Positions 1 to 8,184 of a stretch of 64,000 bases of DNA are shown here, in pieces. This stretch comes from Hoeflea ulvae (GTDB taxonomy: Bacteria > Pseudomonadota > Alphaproteobacteria > Rhizobiales > Rhizobiaceae), in the NCBI RefSeq assembly GCF_026619435.1, contig NZ_JAOVZQ010000001.1:751501-815500 (forward strand). Direction: 5' to 3'. A model generated the notes under the pieces. It was not told where the DNA came from. It saw only the letters and a list, made by a program, of their open reading frames with translations, and ran no database searches. The stretch's first letter is position 1. The number at the start of each line of letters is the position of its first letter. Position numbers and translations under genes: made by a program.

Positions 1-1
1 C

Positions 2-532
2 GACATCGCCTTCCGCATTGTCGCAGCCTCGGACAAGCAGGCGCAGGGCACAGTGCTCGACATCAATGGCTCGATGCTCGGCGTCGGCGCCGAGCGCGCC
101 GCCAAGAAGGGCTATGCCGACAATCTCGAATTCGTCGAGGCCAATGCCGAACAACTGCCCTTCGAGGACGCGAGTTTCGACGCCTACACCATCGCCTTCG
201 GCATCCGCAACGTGCCCGACATCGACAAGGCGCTGCGCGAGGCCTACCGGGTGCTGCGCCGCGGCGGCCGCTTCCTCTGCCTGGAATTCTCCGAGGTCGA
301 GATGCCGATTCTCGATCGTGTTTATGACGCCTGGTCGTTCAACGGCATTCCCGCCATGGGCAAGGCCATTGCCGGCGAGGCCGAGCCCTACCAGTATCTG
401 GTCGAATCGATCCGCAAGTTTCCGCGCCAGGCCGATTTTGCCGCGATGATCGAGCGCGCCGGCTTTTCCCGCGTCAACTACACCAATTACACCGGCGGCA
501 TAGCGGCCCTTCATTCGGCCTGGAAGATCTAA
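2..532 (+). CDS. ubiE: Demethylmenaquinone/ubiquinone C-methyltransferase UbiE, 3' part
   Basis: Partial gene: the reading frame is open from the first complete codon of the window, so the N-terminus lies upstream. UbiE is a SAM-dependent class I methyltransferase adding the C-methyl group to the quinone ring in ubiquinone synthesis. The visible part starts after SAM motif I and contains LDINGSML (acidic end of strand 2), the [20 protein letters not shown] segment and the [18 protein letters not shown] motif typical of UbiE. The C-terminus has the family signature [12 protein letters not shown]. It ends 5 bases before ubiB, so the two are probably one operon. Family assignment is firm. Confidence 0.95.
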   Translation, partial: DIAFRIVAASDKQAQGTVLDINGSMLGVGAERAAKKGYADNLEFVEANAEQLPFEDASFDAYTIAFGIRNVPDIDKALREAYRVLRRGGRFLCLEFSEVEMPILDRVYDAWSFNGIPAMGKAIAGEAEPYQYLVESIRKFPRQADFAAMIERAGFSRVNYTNYTGGIAALHSAWKI

Positions 533-537
533 GCGGC

Positions 538-2121
538 ATGGCAAGTCTCGGCACCTATCTGCGCCTGATGCGCGCGGGCTTCATTCTTGTGCGGGAAGGC
601 GTCATCGTCTCCTTGCCCGCCGAAGAGCTTCCCGGCCCGCTCAAATTCGGCCACCGCATCGCCGGTCTGCTGGCCAAGCGCCAGGCCAAGAGCGCCGAAC
701 GCACCGACCGGCTGGCCCGCGCGGTTGAACGGCTCGGCCCCTCCTGGGTCAAGCTCGGCCAGTTTCTCGCCACCCGGCCCGATGTCGTCGGCGCCGGCAT
801 CGCCGAGGATCTGTCCGGCCTGCAGGACCGGATGGCGACATTTCCGGAGGCTCTCGCCCGCTCCGCCATCGAGGCCTCGCTGGGCCGTCCGATTTCCGAT
901 CTTTATTCCCGTTTCGACCCGCCGATTGCCGCGGCCTCCATCGCCCAGGTGCATCCGGCCGAGGTCAGCGACGAGAACGGCACCCGCCAGGTTGCGGTCA
1001 AGGTCATCCGGCCCGGCGTGCGGCAGCGCTTCAAGCACGATCTCGAATCCTTCTACCTGGTGTCCGAACTGCAGGAGCGCTACATCCCGTCTTCGCGCCG
1101 GCTGCGGCCGGTCGAGATCACCAAGACGCTGGAACAGACCACCCGCATCGAGATGGACCTGCGGCTTGAGGCCGCGGCCCTGTCGGAAATGGCCGACAAC
1201 ACCCGCGATGATCCGGGATTCCGGGTGCCCTCCATCGACTGGGAGCGCACCGGCCGCGACTGCGTCACCATGGAGTGGATCGACGGCATCAAGATGAGCA
1301 ATGTCGCCGGCCTGCGCGCCGCCGGCCATGATCTCGACCACATCGCCGACCAGCTGATCCAGTCGTTTCTGCGCCACACCCTGCGCGACGGTTTTTTCCA
1401 TGCCGACATGCACCAGGGCAATCTCTTCGTCGACCCGGCGGGCGTGATCGTCGCCGTCGACATGGGCATTGTCGGGCGGCTGGGCAAGAAGGAACGCCGC
1501 TTCCTCGCCGAAATCCTCTACGGCTTCATCACCCGCGACTATCAGCGAGTCGCCGATGTGCATTTCGAGGCCGGCTATGTCCAGGCCCGACACGATCCGG
1601 CCAGTTTTGCCCAGGCCATCCGCGCCATCGGCGAGCCGATCCATGGCCAGCCGGCCGAGACCATCTCGATGGCGCGGTTGCTGACGCTGCTGTTCGAGGT
1701 CACAGAGTTGTTCGACATGCAGACACGGCCGGAACTGGTCATGCTGCAAAAGACCATGGTGGTGGTCGAGGGCGTGGCCCGCACGCTCAACCCCAAATTC
1801 AACATGTGGAAGGCCGCCGAACCGGTGGTCGGCGACTGGATCCGCGACAATCTCGGCCCCCGGCGCATCGCCGTCGACCTCAAGGCCGGCGCCATCGCAG
1901 CCCTCAGGCTGGCCGAACAGATGCCCGACATCGCCAACCGCACCGAGCGGCTTGCAACCGAAGTCGGCATCATGGTCGAGAACGGTTTGCGCTTCGACGC
2001 GGCCACCTCGGAAGCCATCGGCAAGTCCGAAGCCCGTCACACCCGTTCCGGCCGCGTGGCGCTGTGGATCATCGCGGCTGCATCAGTATGGGGGGCTTTG
2101 GCGATTCATCCGCTATGGTAG
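538..2121 (+). CDS. ubiB: UbiB, ABC1-family protein for ubiquinone synthesis
   Basis: A 527-residue member of the ABC1/ADCK atypical kinase family, needed for aerobic ubiquinone synthesis; its exact reaction (ATPase or kinase-like) is not settled for the family. Visible marks are the KLGQ motif in SWVKLGQFLATRPD, the alanine-rich AAAS loop (PPIAAASIAQVHPAEV) that replaces the normal P-loop, the VAVKVIRPGV strand with its lysine, and the HADMHQGNLF / VAVDMGIVGRL catalytic and metal-binding segments. A hydrophobic tail at the C-terminus (WIIAAASVWGALAIHPLW) is a likely membrane anchor. It directly follows ubiE. Confidence 0.95.
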   Translation: MASLGTYLRLMRAGFILVREGVIVSLPAEELPGPLKFGHRIAGLLAKRQAKSAERTDRLARAVERLGPSWVKLGQFLATRPDVVGAGIAEDLSGLQDRMATFPEALARSAIEASLGRPISDLYSRFDPPIAAASIAQVHPAEVSDENGTRQVAVKVIRPGVRQRFKHDLESFYLVSELQERYIPSSRRLRPVEITKTLEQTTRIEMDLRLEAAALSEMADNTRDDPGFRVPSIDWERTGRDCVTMEWIDGIKMSNVAGLRAAGHDLDHIADQLIQSFLRHTLRDGFFHADMHQGNLFVDPAGVIVAVDMGIVGRLGKKERRFLAEILYGFITRDYQRVADVHFEAGYVQARHDPASFAQAIRAIGEPIHGQPAETISMARLLTLLFEVTELFDMQTRPELVMLQKTMVVVEGVARTLNPKFNMWKAAEPVVGDWIRDNLGPRRIAVDLKAGAIAALRLAEQMPDIANRTERLATEVGIMVENGLRFDAATSEAIGKSEARHTRSGRVALWIIAAASVWGALAIHPLW

Positions 2122-2125
2122 CGGG

Positions 2126-2557
2126 ATGATCACCTATCGCCCGATTTCGCTTGATGACCATGACGCCCAGCCGCTTTCCGATGAGGCCTGGTCCGACGGC
2201 TATCCCTTTGTCGAAAGAATGCTGCATGACTGGAAGTCGGGCGACAACCGCTTTGACGGGCCCGGCGAGCGGCTGATCGGCGCCTTTGACGGCGACAAGC
2301 TGATCGGCTTTTGCGGCCTCAACCGCGATCCCTATACGAGTGAAAATGCCGGCCGCATCCGCCATCTCTATGTCAGCCTTGATCACCGCCACAGAGGCAT
2401 CGCCCGGGCACTGGAAGCCCGCACACTCGATGGCGCCGAAGCCTGGTTTCCCCGCATCCGCCTGCGCGCCACGCCGCAATCGCGGGCGTTTTACGAGCGT
2501 CTCGGTTTTGTGCCTGTGGATGAGCCTGAAGCAACTCATTCCAAGCCGTTGCGGTAA
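2126..2557 (+). CDS. GNAT-family N-acetyltransferase
   Basis: A 143-residue GNAT protein. The ATG was chosen because it lies 4 bases after the ubiB stop (GCGGGATG) and gives a normal GNAT start, MITYRPISLDD. Strand 4 and the acetyl-CoA loop are seen in IRHLYVSLDHRHRGIARALE (the RHRGIA part is the Q/RxxGxG/A motif), and the C-terminal SRAFYERLGFVP is the typical GNAT tyrosine region. The substrate is unknown. The last 91 bases, including the stop, recur 914 bases downstream as a broken second copy. Confidence 0.85.
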   Translation: MITYRPISLDDHDAQPLSDEAWSDGYPFVERMLHDWKSGDNRFDGPGERLIGAFDGDKLIGFCGLNRDPYTSENAGRIRHLYVSLDHRHRGIARALEARTLDGAEAWFPRIRLRATPQSRAFYERLGFVPVDEPEATHSKPLR

Positions 2558-2791
2558 GCTTTCCGCCATTCTTTGCCGGAAGGGTGCGGCGCCGGGCCAT
2601 GCCGCCGGATTTGCAATTCGGACCCATTTCACGCAGACTGAGAACCGGATCGGCCATCAAGCGCCGGACCAACATTCGCCGACGGCAGCGTGTGCGCCGT
2701 CAGGGCATGAAACCCGGCAGAGGTGCGCAGCGCGTACGAGATCCGTTCACACACGGATGCGCCGGGACAGACACAAGCATTGGATATACAT

Positions 2792-3229
2792 ATGAGCGAG
2801 GCCAAATCCGGCGACACCGTGCGGATAAACTACACCGGCAAACTGACAGACGGCACCCGGTTCGACAGCTCCGAAGGGCGTGAGCCCTTGGAGTTCCAGC
2901 TGGGTTCCGGTCAGATCATCCCCGGTCTTGACCGCGGAGTCGAGGGCATGAAGGTCGGTGACAAGCAGACTGTCACCGTTCCGGCCGAAGAAGCCTACGG
3001 TCCCCACGATGCGGCGAAGGTTCAACAAGTTCCGCGCAATGCCCTGCCGCCTGAGCTCGAGCCGCAGGAAGGCATGCAGTTGCAGGCGCAAACGCCGGAG
3101 GGAGCGCAGATGACACTGATCGTGACCGCCGTCGCCGAACAGGAAATCACCGTCGACGCCAACCATCCGCTGGCTGGCAAGGATCTGATTTTCGAAATCG
3201 AGATGGTCGAGATCCTCAAGGCGGCCTGA
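2792..3229 (+). CDS. FKBP-type peptidyl-prolyl cis-trans isomerase
   Basis: A 145-residue SlyD-like FKBP: it catalyses proline isomerisation during protein folding. The FKBP half is split by an insert-in-flap domain. Seen: VRINYTGKLTDGTRFDSS, then EFQLGSGQIIPGLDRGVEGM, then YGPHDAAKVQQVPR leading into the insert, and finally NHPLAGKDLIFEIEM, a typical SlyD C-terminal FKBP strand. There is no metal-binding His/Cys tail. The start MSEAKSGDTV was preferred over an upstream in-frame ATG because it begins right before the first FKBP strand. No signal peptide, so cytosolic. It is followed by a hairpin terminator. Confidence 0.92.
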   Translation: MSEAKSGDTVRINYTGKLTDGTRFDSSEGREPLEFQLGSGQIIPGLDRGVEGMKVGDKQTVTVPAEEAYGPHDAAKVQQVPRNALPPELEPQEGMQLQAQTPEGAQMTLIVTAVAEQEITVDANHPLAGKDLIFEIEMVEILKAA

Positions 3230-3245
3230 CCGCACGAGACTTGGA

Positions 3246-3268
3246 CAACCCGGCCCGGTGCCGGGTTG
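3246..3268 (+). terminator. Hairpin downstream of the FKBP gene
   Basis: Perfect 9-base arms CAACCCGGC / GCCGGGTTG with a 5-base loop, starting 16 bases after the FKBP stop and followed by CCGTTTC. The T tract is short, so this is a plausible rather than certain intrinsic terminator. Confidence 0.55.
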
Positions 3269-3380
3269 CCGTTTCATGACGTCACGGGGTGAGTGTCGTT
3301 CTTCTGATGGGTCGCTCGCGCGCTTTGGTGGTCGATCCGATCGCGCCGACCTGGATCTGGCTTTCCGGCAACCGCCTCAG

Positions 3381-3471
3381 CGCCACGCCGCAATCGCGGG
3401 CGTTTTGCGAGCGTCTCGGCTTCGTGCCGGTGGATGAGCCTGAAGCGACCCATTCCAAACCGTTGCAATAA
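3381..3471 (+). pseudogene. Remnant of a GNAT gene 3' end (second copy)
   Basis: This stretch aligns without gaps to bases 2467-2557, the last 30 codons and stop of the GNAT gene, with 9 differences in 91 bases by eye. Most differences are silent; only Tyr to Cys and Arg to Gln change the last 24 residues. Weaker similarity may reach back to about 3330. No full GNAT domain precedes it, so it is a truncated paralogue. The mostly silent changes suggest the parent paralogue was functional before truncation (inference). Confidence 0.7.
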
Positions 3472-3491
3472 GTCGCACGCTGCTGGCCGTG

Positions 3492-3908
3492 TCAGTGCTC
3501 GCTGGCGCATTGCCCGTGATCGGCCAGCACCTCGATGATCCGGCAATTGCAGATCCGGCCATGGCCGCATTCCGACACCATCCGCTTCAGCTCGCCGCGC
3601 AGCGCCTGCAGCCGCGTGATGCGCTGGTCGATTTCCGCCAGGTGATTGCGGGTGATGCTGTCGACCTGGTGACATGAGGCCTGCGGCTCCGCTGTCAGTG
3701 CCAGCAATTCGCGGATATCGCCGATCTCGAAGCCCAGCTCCCGGGCATGGCGGATGAAATTGAGCCGGTCGAGCTCGGCGCGTCCATAGCGCCGCTGGTT
3801 GCCCTCGGTCCGTGCCGCCTGCGGCAACAGGCCGATCTGCTCGTAATAGCGGATGGTCGGCACCTTGACCCGTGAGCGCCTTGCCAGATCGCCAATGGAA
3901 ATATTCAT
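3492..3908 (-). CDS. MerR-family heavy-metal-responsive regulator (CadR/ZntR/PbrR-like)
   Basis: A 138-residue MerR regulator, divergent from a heavy-metal P-type ATPase that it very probably controls. The N-terminal winged helix-turn-helix is MNISIGDLARRSRVKVPTIRYYEQIGLL followed by RRYGRAELDRLNFIRHARELGF. A dimerisation helix follows. Cysteines at about positions 78, 114, 120, 122 and 134 (SCHQV, ECGHGRICNC, GQCASEH) are placed like the metal ligands of Cd/Pb/Zn sensors. Such proteins bind a stretched promoter and untwist it when metal is bound. The target site is visible at 3919-3949. The exact metal cannot be read from sequence. Confidence 0.92.
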   Translation of the reverse strand: MNISIGDLARRSRVKVPTIRYYEQIGLLPQAARTEGNQRRYGRAELDRLNFIRHARELGFEIGDIRELLALTAEPQASCHQVDSITRNHLAEIDQRITRLQALRGELKRMVSECGHGRICNCRIIEVLADHGQCASEH

Positions 3909-3918
3909 GTTTTTCCTC

Positions 3919-3949
3919 TTGAACCTATAGTCACTGGAGAGTGTAGCAT
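3919..3949 (+). promoter_or_regulatory. MerR-type stretched promoter/operator of the P-type ATPase
   Basis: A -35 box TTGAAC (3919-3924) and a -10-like TAGCAT (3944-3949) are separated by 19 bases instead of 17, the hallmark of promoters activated by MerR proteins. The spacer holds an imperfect dyad with the left arm CTATAGT and the right part ACTGGAGAG, resembling known cad/pbr/zntA operators. It lies between the divergent regulator and the transporter gene, 28 bases upstream of the ATPase start. Confidence 0.75.
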
Positions 3950-3976
3950 GGCCTGACAGTTACGAAAGGGCCATCC

Positions 3977-6154
3977 ATGACAGCCGAGACCGCCACTCAG
4001 ACAGCCACCCAAACCCGTTACCGCGTCGGCGGCATGGATTGCCCCGCCTGCGGGTCAAAGGTGCAATACGCCGTCGCCAGGCTGGCAGGCGTCGACGCTG
4101 TCGAGGTCTCGGTCGGCAACGGCACCATGAGCGTGCAGCATTCCGGTCCGGTGCCGGCTGCGGCCATCACCCGCACGGTCAAATGGCTCGGCTATTCCGT
4201 CGCACCCGCCGACGCGCCGGAGAGTGAAGGTGCAGACGTGCCGGGTCACTCCCCTGTCGAGTTGGGCGAAGCCAGATGGTGGTCGAGCCGCAAGGCGGTT
4301 CTGACCTGGATCTGTGGCGCAGCGTTGGGCGCTGCCTATCTCGTAGGCCAGGTGATGCCGCAGATCGGCCACTGGGCCTTCATCGCCGCCATGGCCGTGG
4401 GTCTGCTGCCGATCGCCTGGCGCGCGCTCACCGCAGCGCTCACCGGCACCCCGTTTTCGATTGAAATGCTGATGAGCATCGCCGCCATCGGCGCCATCTT
4501 CATCGGCGCCACTGAGGAAGCGGCCATTGTCGTGCTGCTGTTCCTGGTCGGCGAATTGCTCGAAGGCGTCGCCGCCGGCCGCGCCCGGGCCAGCATTCAG
4601 GGGCTGGCGGCGCTGGTGCCCAAGACCGCGCTGCTCGAAACAGATGGCGTCACCACCCAGGTGCAGGCGGCGGAGCTTGCGGTTGGCGCCACCATCCTGG
4701 TCCGCCCAGGCGACCGCATTCCCTCCGATGGCGAGATCATCGACGGCGCCAGTTCCATCGACGAGGCGCCGGTGACCGGCGAGAGCCTGCCCCGGCAGAA
4801 AGGCCCCGGTGAGACCGTCTTTGCCGGCACCATCAACACCGACGCCGTGCTGCGCATCCGGGTCACCGCGGCAGCCAGCGACAACACCATTGCCCGCATC
4901 GTCAGGCTGGTCGAGCAGGCCCAGGAGAGCAAGGCCCCGACCGAGCGGTTCATTGACCGGTTCTCGCGCATCTACACGCCCTGCGTTCTGGTGGTCGCAG
5001 CACTGGTCGCCACCGTGCCGCCGCTCATCTTCGGGGCGGTCTGGTCGGACTGGATCTACAAGGGCCTGGCGATTCTGCTGATCGGCTGTCCCTGCGCGCT
5101 GGTGATCTCGACCCCCGCGGCGATTGCTGCCGGCCTGTCGGCGGGTGCCCGGCGCGGGCTGCTGCTCAAGGGCGGCGCCGTGCTTGAGGCGCTGCGCGAC
5201 ATCGACATGGTGGCGCTCGACAAGACCGGCACGCTCACCGAAGGTAAGCCAGTAGTTACCGATATCGTCGCCTATGGCCGCAGCGAACAGAAGGTGCTGT
5301 CGCTGGCCGCAGCGCTGGAAACCGGATCAAGCCATCCTCTGGCAATGGCCATCCTTGCCCGTGCCAGGGCGGACAAGGCGCCGGTGCCCCCTGCTGCCAG
5401 TGCCAAAGCGGTGCCCGGCAAGGGCGTGTCCGGCGCAGTCGGCGGCGAAACCGTCTATCTCGCTTCGCCCCGGGCCGCCGTGGAACAGGCCACCCTGTCG
5501 GAAGAGCAGACGGCCCGCATCGATGCCTTCAACGACGACGGCAAGACCGTGTCGGTACTTCTGGTTGGCGGCGCCGTCACCGGCCTGCTGGCTATCCGCG
5601 ACGAACCGCGGCAGGATGCCATCAAGGGTCTCGAAGCGCTCAGGGCAACCGGCGTCGGTCTGGTCATGCTGACCGGTGACAACCAGCGCACTGCAACAGC
5701 CATCGGCCAGACGCTGGGCATCGAGGTGCGCGCCGGCCTGCTGCCTGAGGACAAGCAGCGCATCGTCCGCGAATTGCAGGCACGGAGCCTTACCGTTGCC
5801 AAGATCGGCGACGGCATCAATGACGCGCCGGCGCTGGCTGCCGCCGATATCGGCATTGCCATGGGCGGCGGCACTGATGTGGCGCTCGAAACCGCCGATG
5901 CGGCAATCCTGCATGGCCGCGTCACCGACATCGCCAACATGATCAGCCTGTCGCGCCAGGTCATGGCCAATATCCGGCAGAACATCGCCATCGCGCTGGG
6001 CCTCAAGGCGGTGTTCCTGGTCACTACCATCATTGGCGTCACCGGCCTCTGGCCCGCCATCCTGGCCGACACCGGCGCCACCGTGATCGTCACCCTCAAC
6101 GCCTTGCGGCTGCTCGGCATCCGCTTCGACAGGCCAGCGGCAGCCGGGCGCTGA
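3977..6154 (+). CDS. Heavy-metal-translocating P1B-type ATPase (Zn/Cd/Pb class)
   Basis: A 725-residue inner-membrane pump that exports divalent metal using ATP. In order: an N-terminal heavy-metal-associated domain with GMDCPAC (Cys22, Cys25); membrane helices; an actuator domain with VTGES; the membrane metal site CPC (Cys371-Pro-Cys373), typical of Zn/Cd/Pb pumps; the phosphorylated Asp415 in DKTGT; the SSHPLAMAI His-Pro motif of the nucleotide domain; MLTGDN; and the hinge GDGINDAPA near 611. Length is normal for ZntA/CadA. The divergent MerR gene and stretched promoter indicate metal induction. Ion preference between Zn, Cd and Pb is unresolved. Confidence 0.94.
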   Translation: MTAETATQTATQTRYRVGGMDCPACGSKVQYAVARLAGVDAVEVSVGNGTMSVQHSGPVPAAAITRTVKWLGYSVAPADAPESEGADVPGHSPVELGEARWWSSRKAVLTWICGAALGAAYLVGQVMPQIGHWAFIAAMAVGLLPIAWRALTAALTGTPFSIEMLMSIAAIGAIFIGATEEAAIVVLLFLVGELLEGVAAGRARASIQGLAALVPKTALLETDGVTTQVQAAELAVGATILVRPGDRIPSDGEIIDGASSIDEAPVTGESLPRQKGPGETVFAGTINTDAVLRIRVTAAASDNTIARIVRLVEQAQESKAPTERFIDRFSRIYTPCVLVVAALVATVPPLIFGAVWSDWIYKGLAILLIGCPCALVISTPAAIAAGLSAGARRGLLLKGGAVLEALRDIDMVALDKTGTLTEGKPVVTDIVAYGRSEQKVLSLAAALETGSSHPLAMAILARARADKAPVPPAASAKAVPGKGVSGAVGGETVYLASPRAAVEQATLSEEQTARIDAFNDDGKTVSVLLVGGAVTGLLAIRDEPRQDAIKGLEALRATGVGLVMLTGDNQRTATAIGQTLGIEVRAGLLPEDKQRIVRELQARSLTVAKIGDGINDAPALAAADIGIAMGGGTDVALETADAAILHGRVTDIANMISLSRQVMANIRQNIAIALGLKAVFLVTTIIGVTGLWPAILADTGATVIVTLNALRLLGIRFDRPAAAGR

Positions 6155-6221
6155 GGGACTGGCTTCGCAGGCGCCAATGGGTCCCGCCCCGGAGAAGACA
6201 GCCGCTTTGGGACCAGTTTGT

Positions 6222-6250
6222 TTGACTGCATTGCATGCAATGCTTACATT
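6222..6250 (+). promoter_or_regulatory. Promoter with palindromic operator for the FitAB-type operon
   Basis: -35 TTGACT (6222-6227) and -10 TACATT (6245-6250) are 17 bases apart, and 16 of those 17 are the perfect palindrome GCATTGCATGCAATGC (6228-6243). A palindrome filling the spacer is what an autoregulating ribbon-helix-helix antitoxin would occupy. The predicted leader is about 30 bases and contains GGGAGG before the antitoxin ATG. Confidence 0.7.
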
Positions 6251-6287
6251 GCAGGCATCCGCCACATCTCTGCCCGGGAGGTTCATC

Positions 6288-6566
6288 ATGGCAACACTGA
6301 CCATCCGCAATCTCGATGACAGCGTCAAGCAGGCCCTGCGCGAACGCGCCGCGCGCCATGGCGTCTCCATGGAAGAAGAGGCCCGCGTGATGTTGCGTGA
6401 GGGGCTTGTCGAAGCTGACAACGTCACCACCGGAAGGCAGGAAAGCCTCTGGGACAGGGTCACCAAATTGCGGGAGAAATACGGAACCGCAGATTTGGAG
6501 ATTCCAGAGCGTACGGAACTGGCTGGCGAACGCGATGTTTTTGCCGACTGGCGAGACGAGAAATGA
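6288..6566 (+). CDS. FitA-like ribbon-helix-helix antitoxin
   Basis: A 92-residue antitoxin. The N-terminus MATLTIRNLDDSVKQALRER is a ribbon-helix-helix DNA-binding domain (strand TLTIRNL, then helices with RAARHGVSMEEEARVMLRE), as in FitA/VapB. The C-terminal part after about residue 45, ending in ERDVFADWRDEK, would wrap the PIN toxin. The ATG follows GGGAGG by a normal distance; an in-frame upstream ATG (6177) lies before the promoter and was discarded. Its stop overlaps the toxin start (ATGA). The palindrome in the upstream promoter is its likely operator. Confidence 0.88.
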   Translation: MATLTIRNLDDSVKQALRERAARHGVSMEEEARVMLREGLVEADNVTTGRQESLWDRVTKLREKYGTADLEIPERTELAGERDVFADWRDEK

Positions 6567-6985
6567 TTCTCGACACCAATGTAATCTCGGAGTTTGTGGC
6601 TCCGACCCCTTCAAAGATGGTTGTCGACTGGTTCAGTTCGGTGCCTGAAGGCGGACTCTATGTCCCGGCCATTGTAAAAGCCGAGATTTTGCTTGGTATC
6701 GAGCTGTTGCCGGCTGGCCGAAGGAAGTCGATCCTGGAGACCTTTGTAAAAGGCTTTCTCCTCCCTTATGAGCAGGGACGCATTCTGCCTTTCGAGGATG
6801 CGGATGCACCACATTACGCCAGGATCGTCAGCGCTCGAAGGCTAAAAGGCCGTCCGCTTGCCGGGATTGACGCCCAGATCGCCGCCATTGCGCTCAGGCG
6901 CGGCCTGCCGATCGCCACCCGCAATATCCGTGATTTTGCCGATTGCGGCGTCACCCTCATCAACCCCTGGGACCCTGCGCCATGA
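6563..6985 (+). CDS. FitB/VapC-like PIN-domain toxin
   Basis: A 140-residue PIN-domain ribonuclease, the toxin partner of the preceding antitoxin. The acidic active-site residues are in place: Asp4 (MILDTNVISEF), Glu41 (KAEILLGIE), Asp103 (GIDAQIAAIA) and Asp124 in RNIRDFADCGV. PIN toxins of this family cut RNA in a metal-dependent way and are held inactive by the antitoxin. It overlaps the antitoxin by 4 bases and also overlaps coaBC by 4 bases (ATGA at 6982-6985), so a toxin gene is translationally linked to a gene expected to be essential. Its base composition is slightly less GC-rich than its neighbours. Confidence 0.9.
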   Translation: MILDTNVISEFVAPTPSKMVVDWFSSVPEGGLYVPAIVKAEILLGIELLPAGRRKSILETFVKGFLLPYEQGRILPFEDADAPHYARIVSARRLKGRPLAGIDAQIAAIALRRGLPIATRNIRDFADCGVTLINPWDPAP

Positions 6986-8184
6986 CTCTTGCCGGCAAAC
7001 GCATCCTGCTGATCATCTCCGGCGGCATTGCGGCCTACAAATCGCTCGACCTGATCCGCCGTCTGCGCGAGCGCGGCGCACAGGTGCGCCCGCTGATGAC
7101 AAGCGCCGCGCAGGAATTCGTCACCCCGCTGGCTGTCGGCGCGCTTGCTGCCGACCATGTCTACACAGACCTGTTTTCCCGCGAGGACGAGCAGGATGTC
7201 GGCCATATCCGCCTGGCCCGCGATTGCGATCTCATCTGCATCGCCCCCGCCACTGCCGATCTGATGGCCAGGATGGCCAATGGCCTCGCCAATGATCTCG
7301 CCTCCACCGTGCTGCTCGCCACCAACCGGCCTGTGCTCGCAGCACCTGCCATGAACCCGGCGATGTGGGCGCACAAGGCCACCCGTCGCAACGTCGAGAC
7401 GCTCAGGCGCGATGGCACCACTTTCATCGGCCCGATGGCCGGTGAGATGGCCGAATCCAATGAGGCCGGCGAGGGCCGCATGGCAGAACCCTTGCAGATT
7501 GTCGCGGCCATCGAGACGCTGCTCGATGACACACCCAAGCCGCTGGCCGGCAAGCGCGCCATCGTCACCTCCGGCCCGACCCACGAGCCGATCGACCCGG
7601 TGCGCTACATCGCCAACCGATCGTCGGGCAAACAGGGCCACGCCATCGCCGCAAGCCTCGCCCGGCTCGGCGCCGAGGTGACGCTGGTCTCCGGCCCGGT
7701 CACCATCCCCGATCCCGCCGGCGTCACTGTCATAAGGGTCGAGAGTGCCGCCGACATGCTCGAAGCCGTCACCTCGGCCTTGCCGGCTGACATCGCCGTC
7801 TTCGTCGCCGCCGTTGCCGATTGGCGCGTGGCTGCGGCCTCGGGCGAAAAGATCAAGAAACAGCCGGGCGAGGGGCCTGCACCGCTTGAACTCACCGAAA
7901 ACCCCGACATTCTCAAAACCATCGGCCACCATGAGAACCGCCCGAAGCTGGTCGTCGGCTTTGCCGCCGAAACTTCTGACGTGATCTCCAGCGCGCAAGC
8001 CAAACTGGCCCGCAAGGGCGCCGATTTCATCGTCGCCAACGACGTGTCGCCCGCCACCGGCATCATGGGCGGCGACCGCAACCGCGTCCGCATCGTCTCA
8101 AGCGACGGCGTCGAGGACTGGCCGGACCTGAGCAAGGCCGAAGTCGCCGACCGGCTGGCGGCACGGATCGCCGAGGCATTTTAG
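6982..8184 (+). CDS. coaBC: Bifunctional phosphopantothenoylcysteine decarboxylase/synthetase CoaBC
   Basis: A 400-residue fusion for two steps of coenzyme A synthesis: the N-terminal flavoprotein CoaC decarboxylates phosphopantothenoylcysteine, and the C-terminal CoaB joins cysteine to phosphopantothenate with CTP. Seen: SGGIAAYKSLDLIRRLRERG (FMN site), APAMNPAMW, then SGPTHEPIDPVRYIANRSSGKQG and KIKKQ of the CoaB half. The start codon is inside the toxin stop (ATGA), giving MTLAGKRILLIISGG, a normal start. Expression may depend on the toxin-antitoxin promoter at 6222. The last 43 codons are repeated downstream (8392-8664 copies 8055-8327). Confidence 0.95.
   Translation: MTLAGKRILLIISGGIAAYKSLDLIRRLRERGAQVRPLMTSAAQEFVTPLAVGALAADHVYTDLFSREDEQDVGHIRLARDCDLICIAPATADLMARMANGLANDLASTVLLATNRPVLAAPAMNPAMWAHKATRRNVETLRRDGTTFIGPMAGEMAESNEAGEGRMAEPLQIVAAIETLLDDTPKPLAGKRAIVTSGPTHEPIDPVRYIANRSSGKQGHAIAASLARLGAEVTLVSGPVTIPDPAGVTVIRVESAADMLEAVTSALPADIAVFVAAVADWRVAAASGEKIKKQPGEGPAPLELTENPDILKTIGHHENRPKLVVGFAAETSDVISSAQAKLARKGADFIVANDVSPATGIMGGDRNRVRIVSSDGVEDWPDLSKAEVADRLAARIAEAF

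Noticed and set aside
529..2040. Open frame of 503 codons on the minus strand opposite ubiB
   Set aside because: Antisense shadow caused by third-position GC bias.
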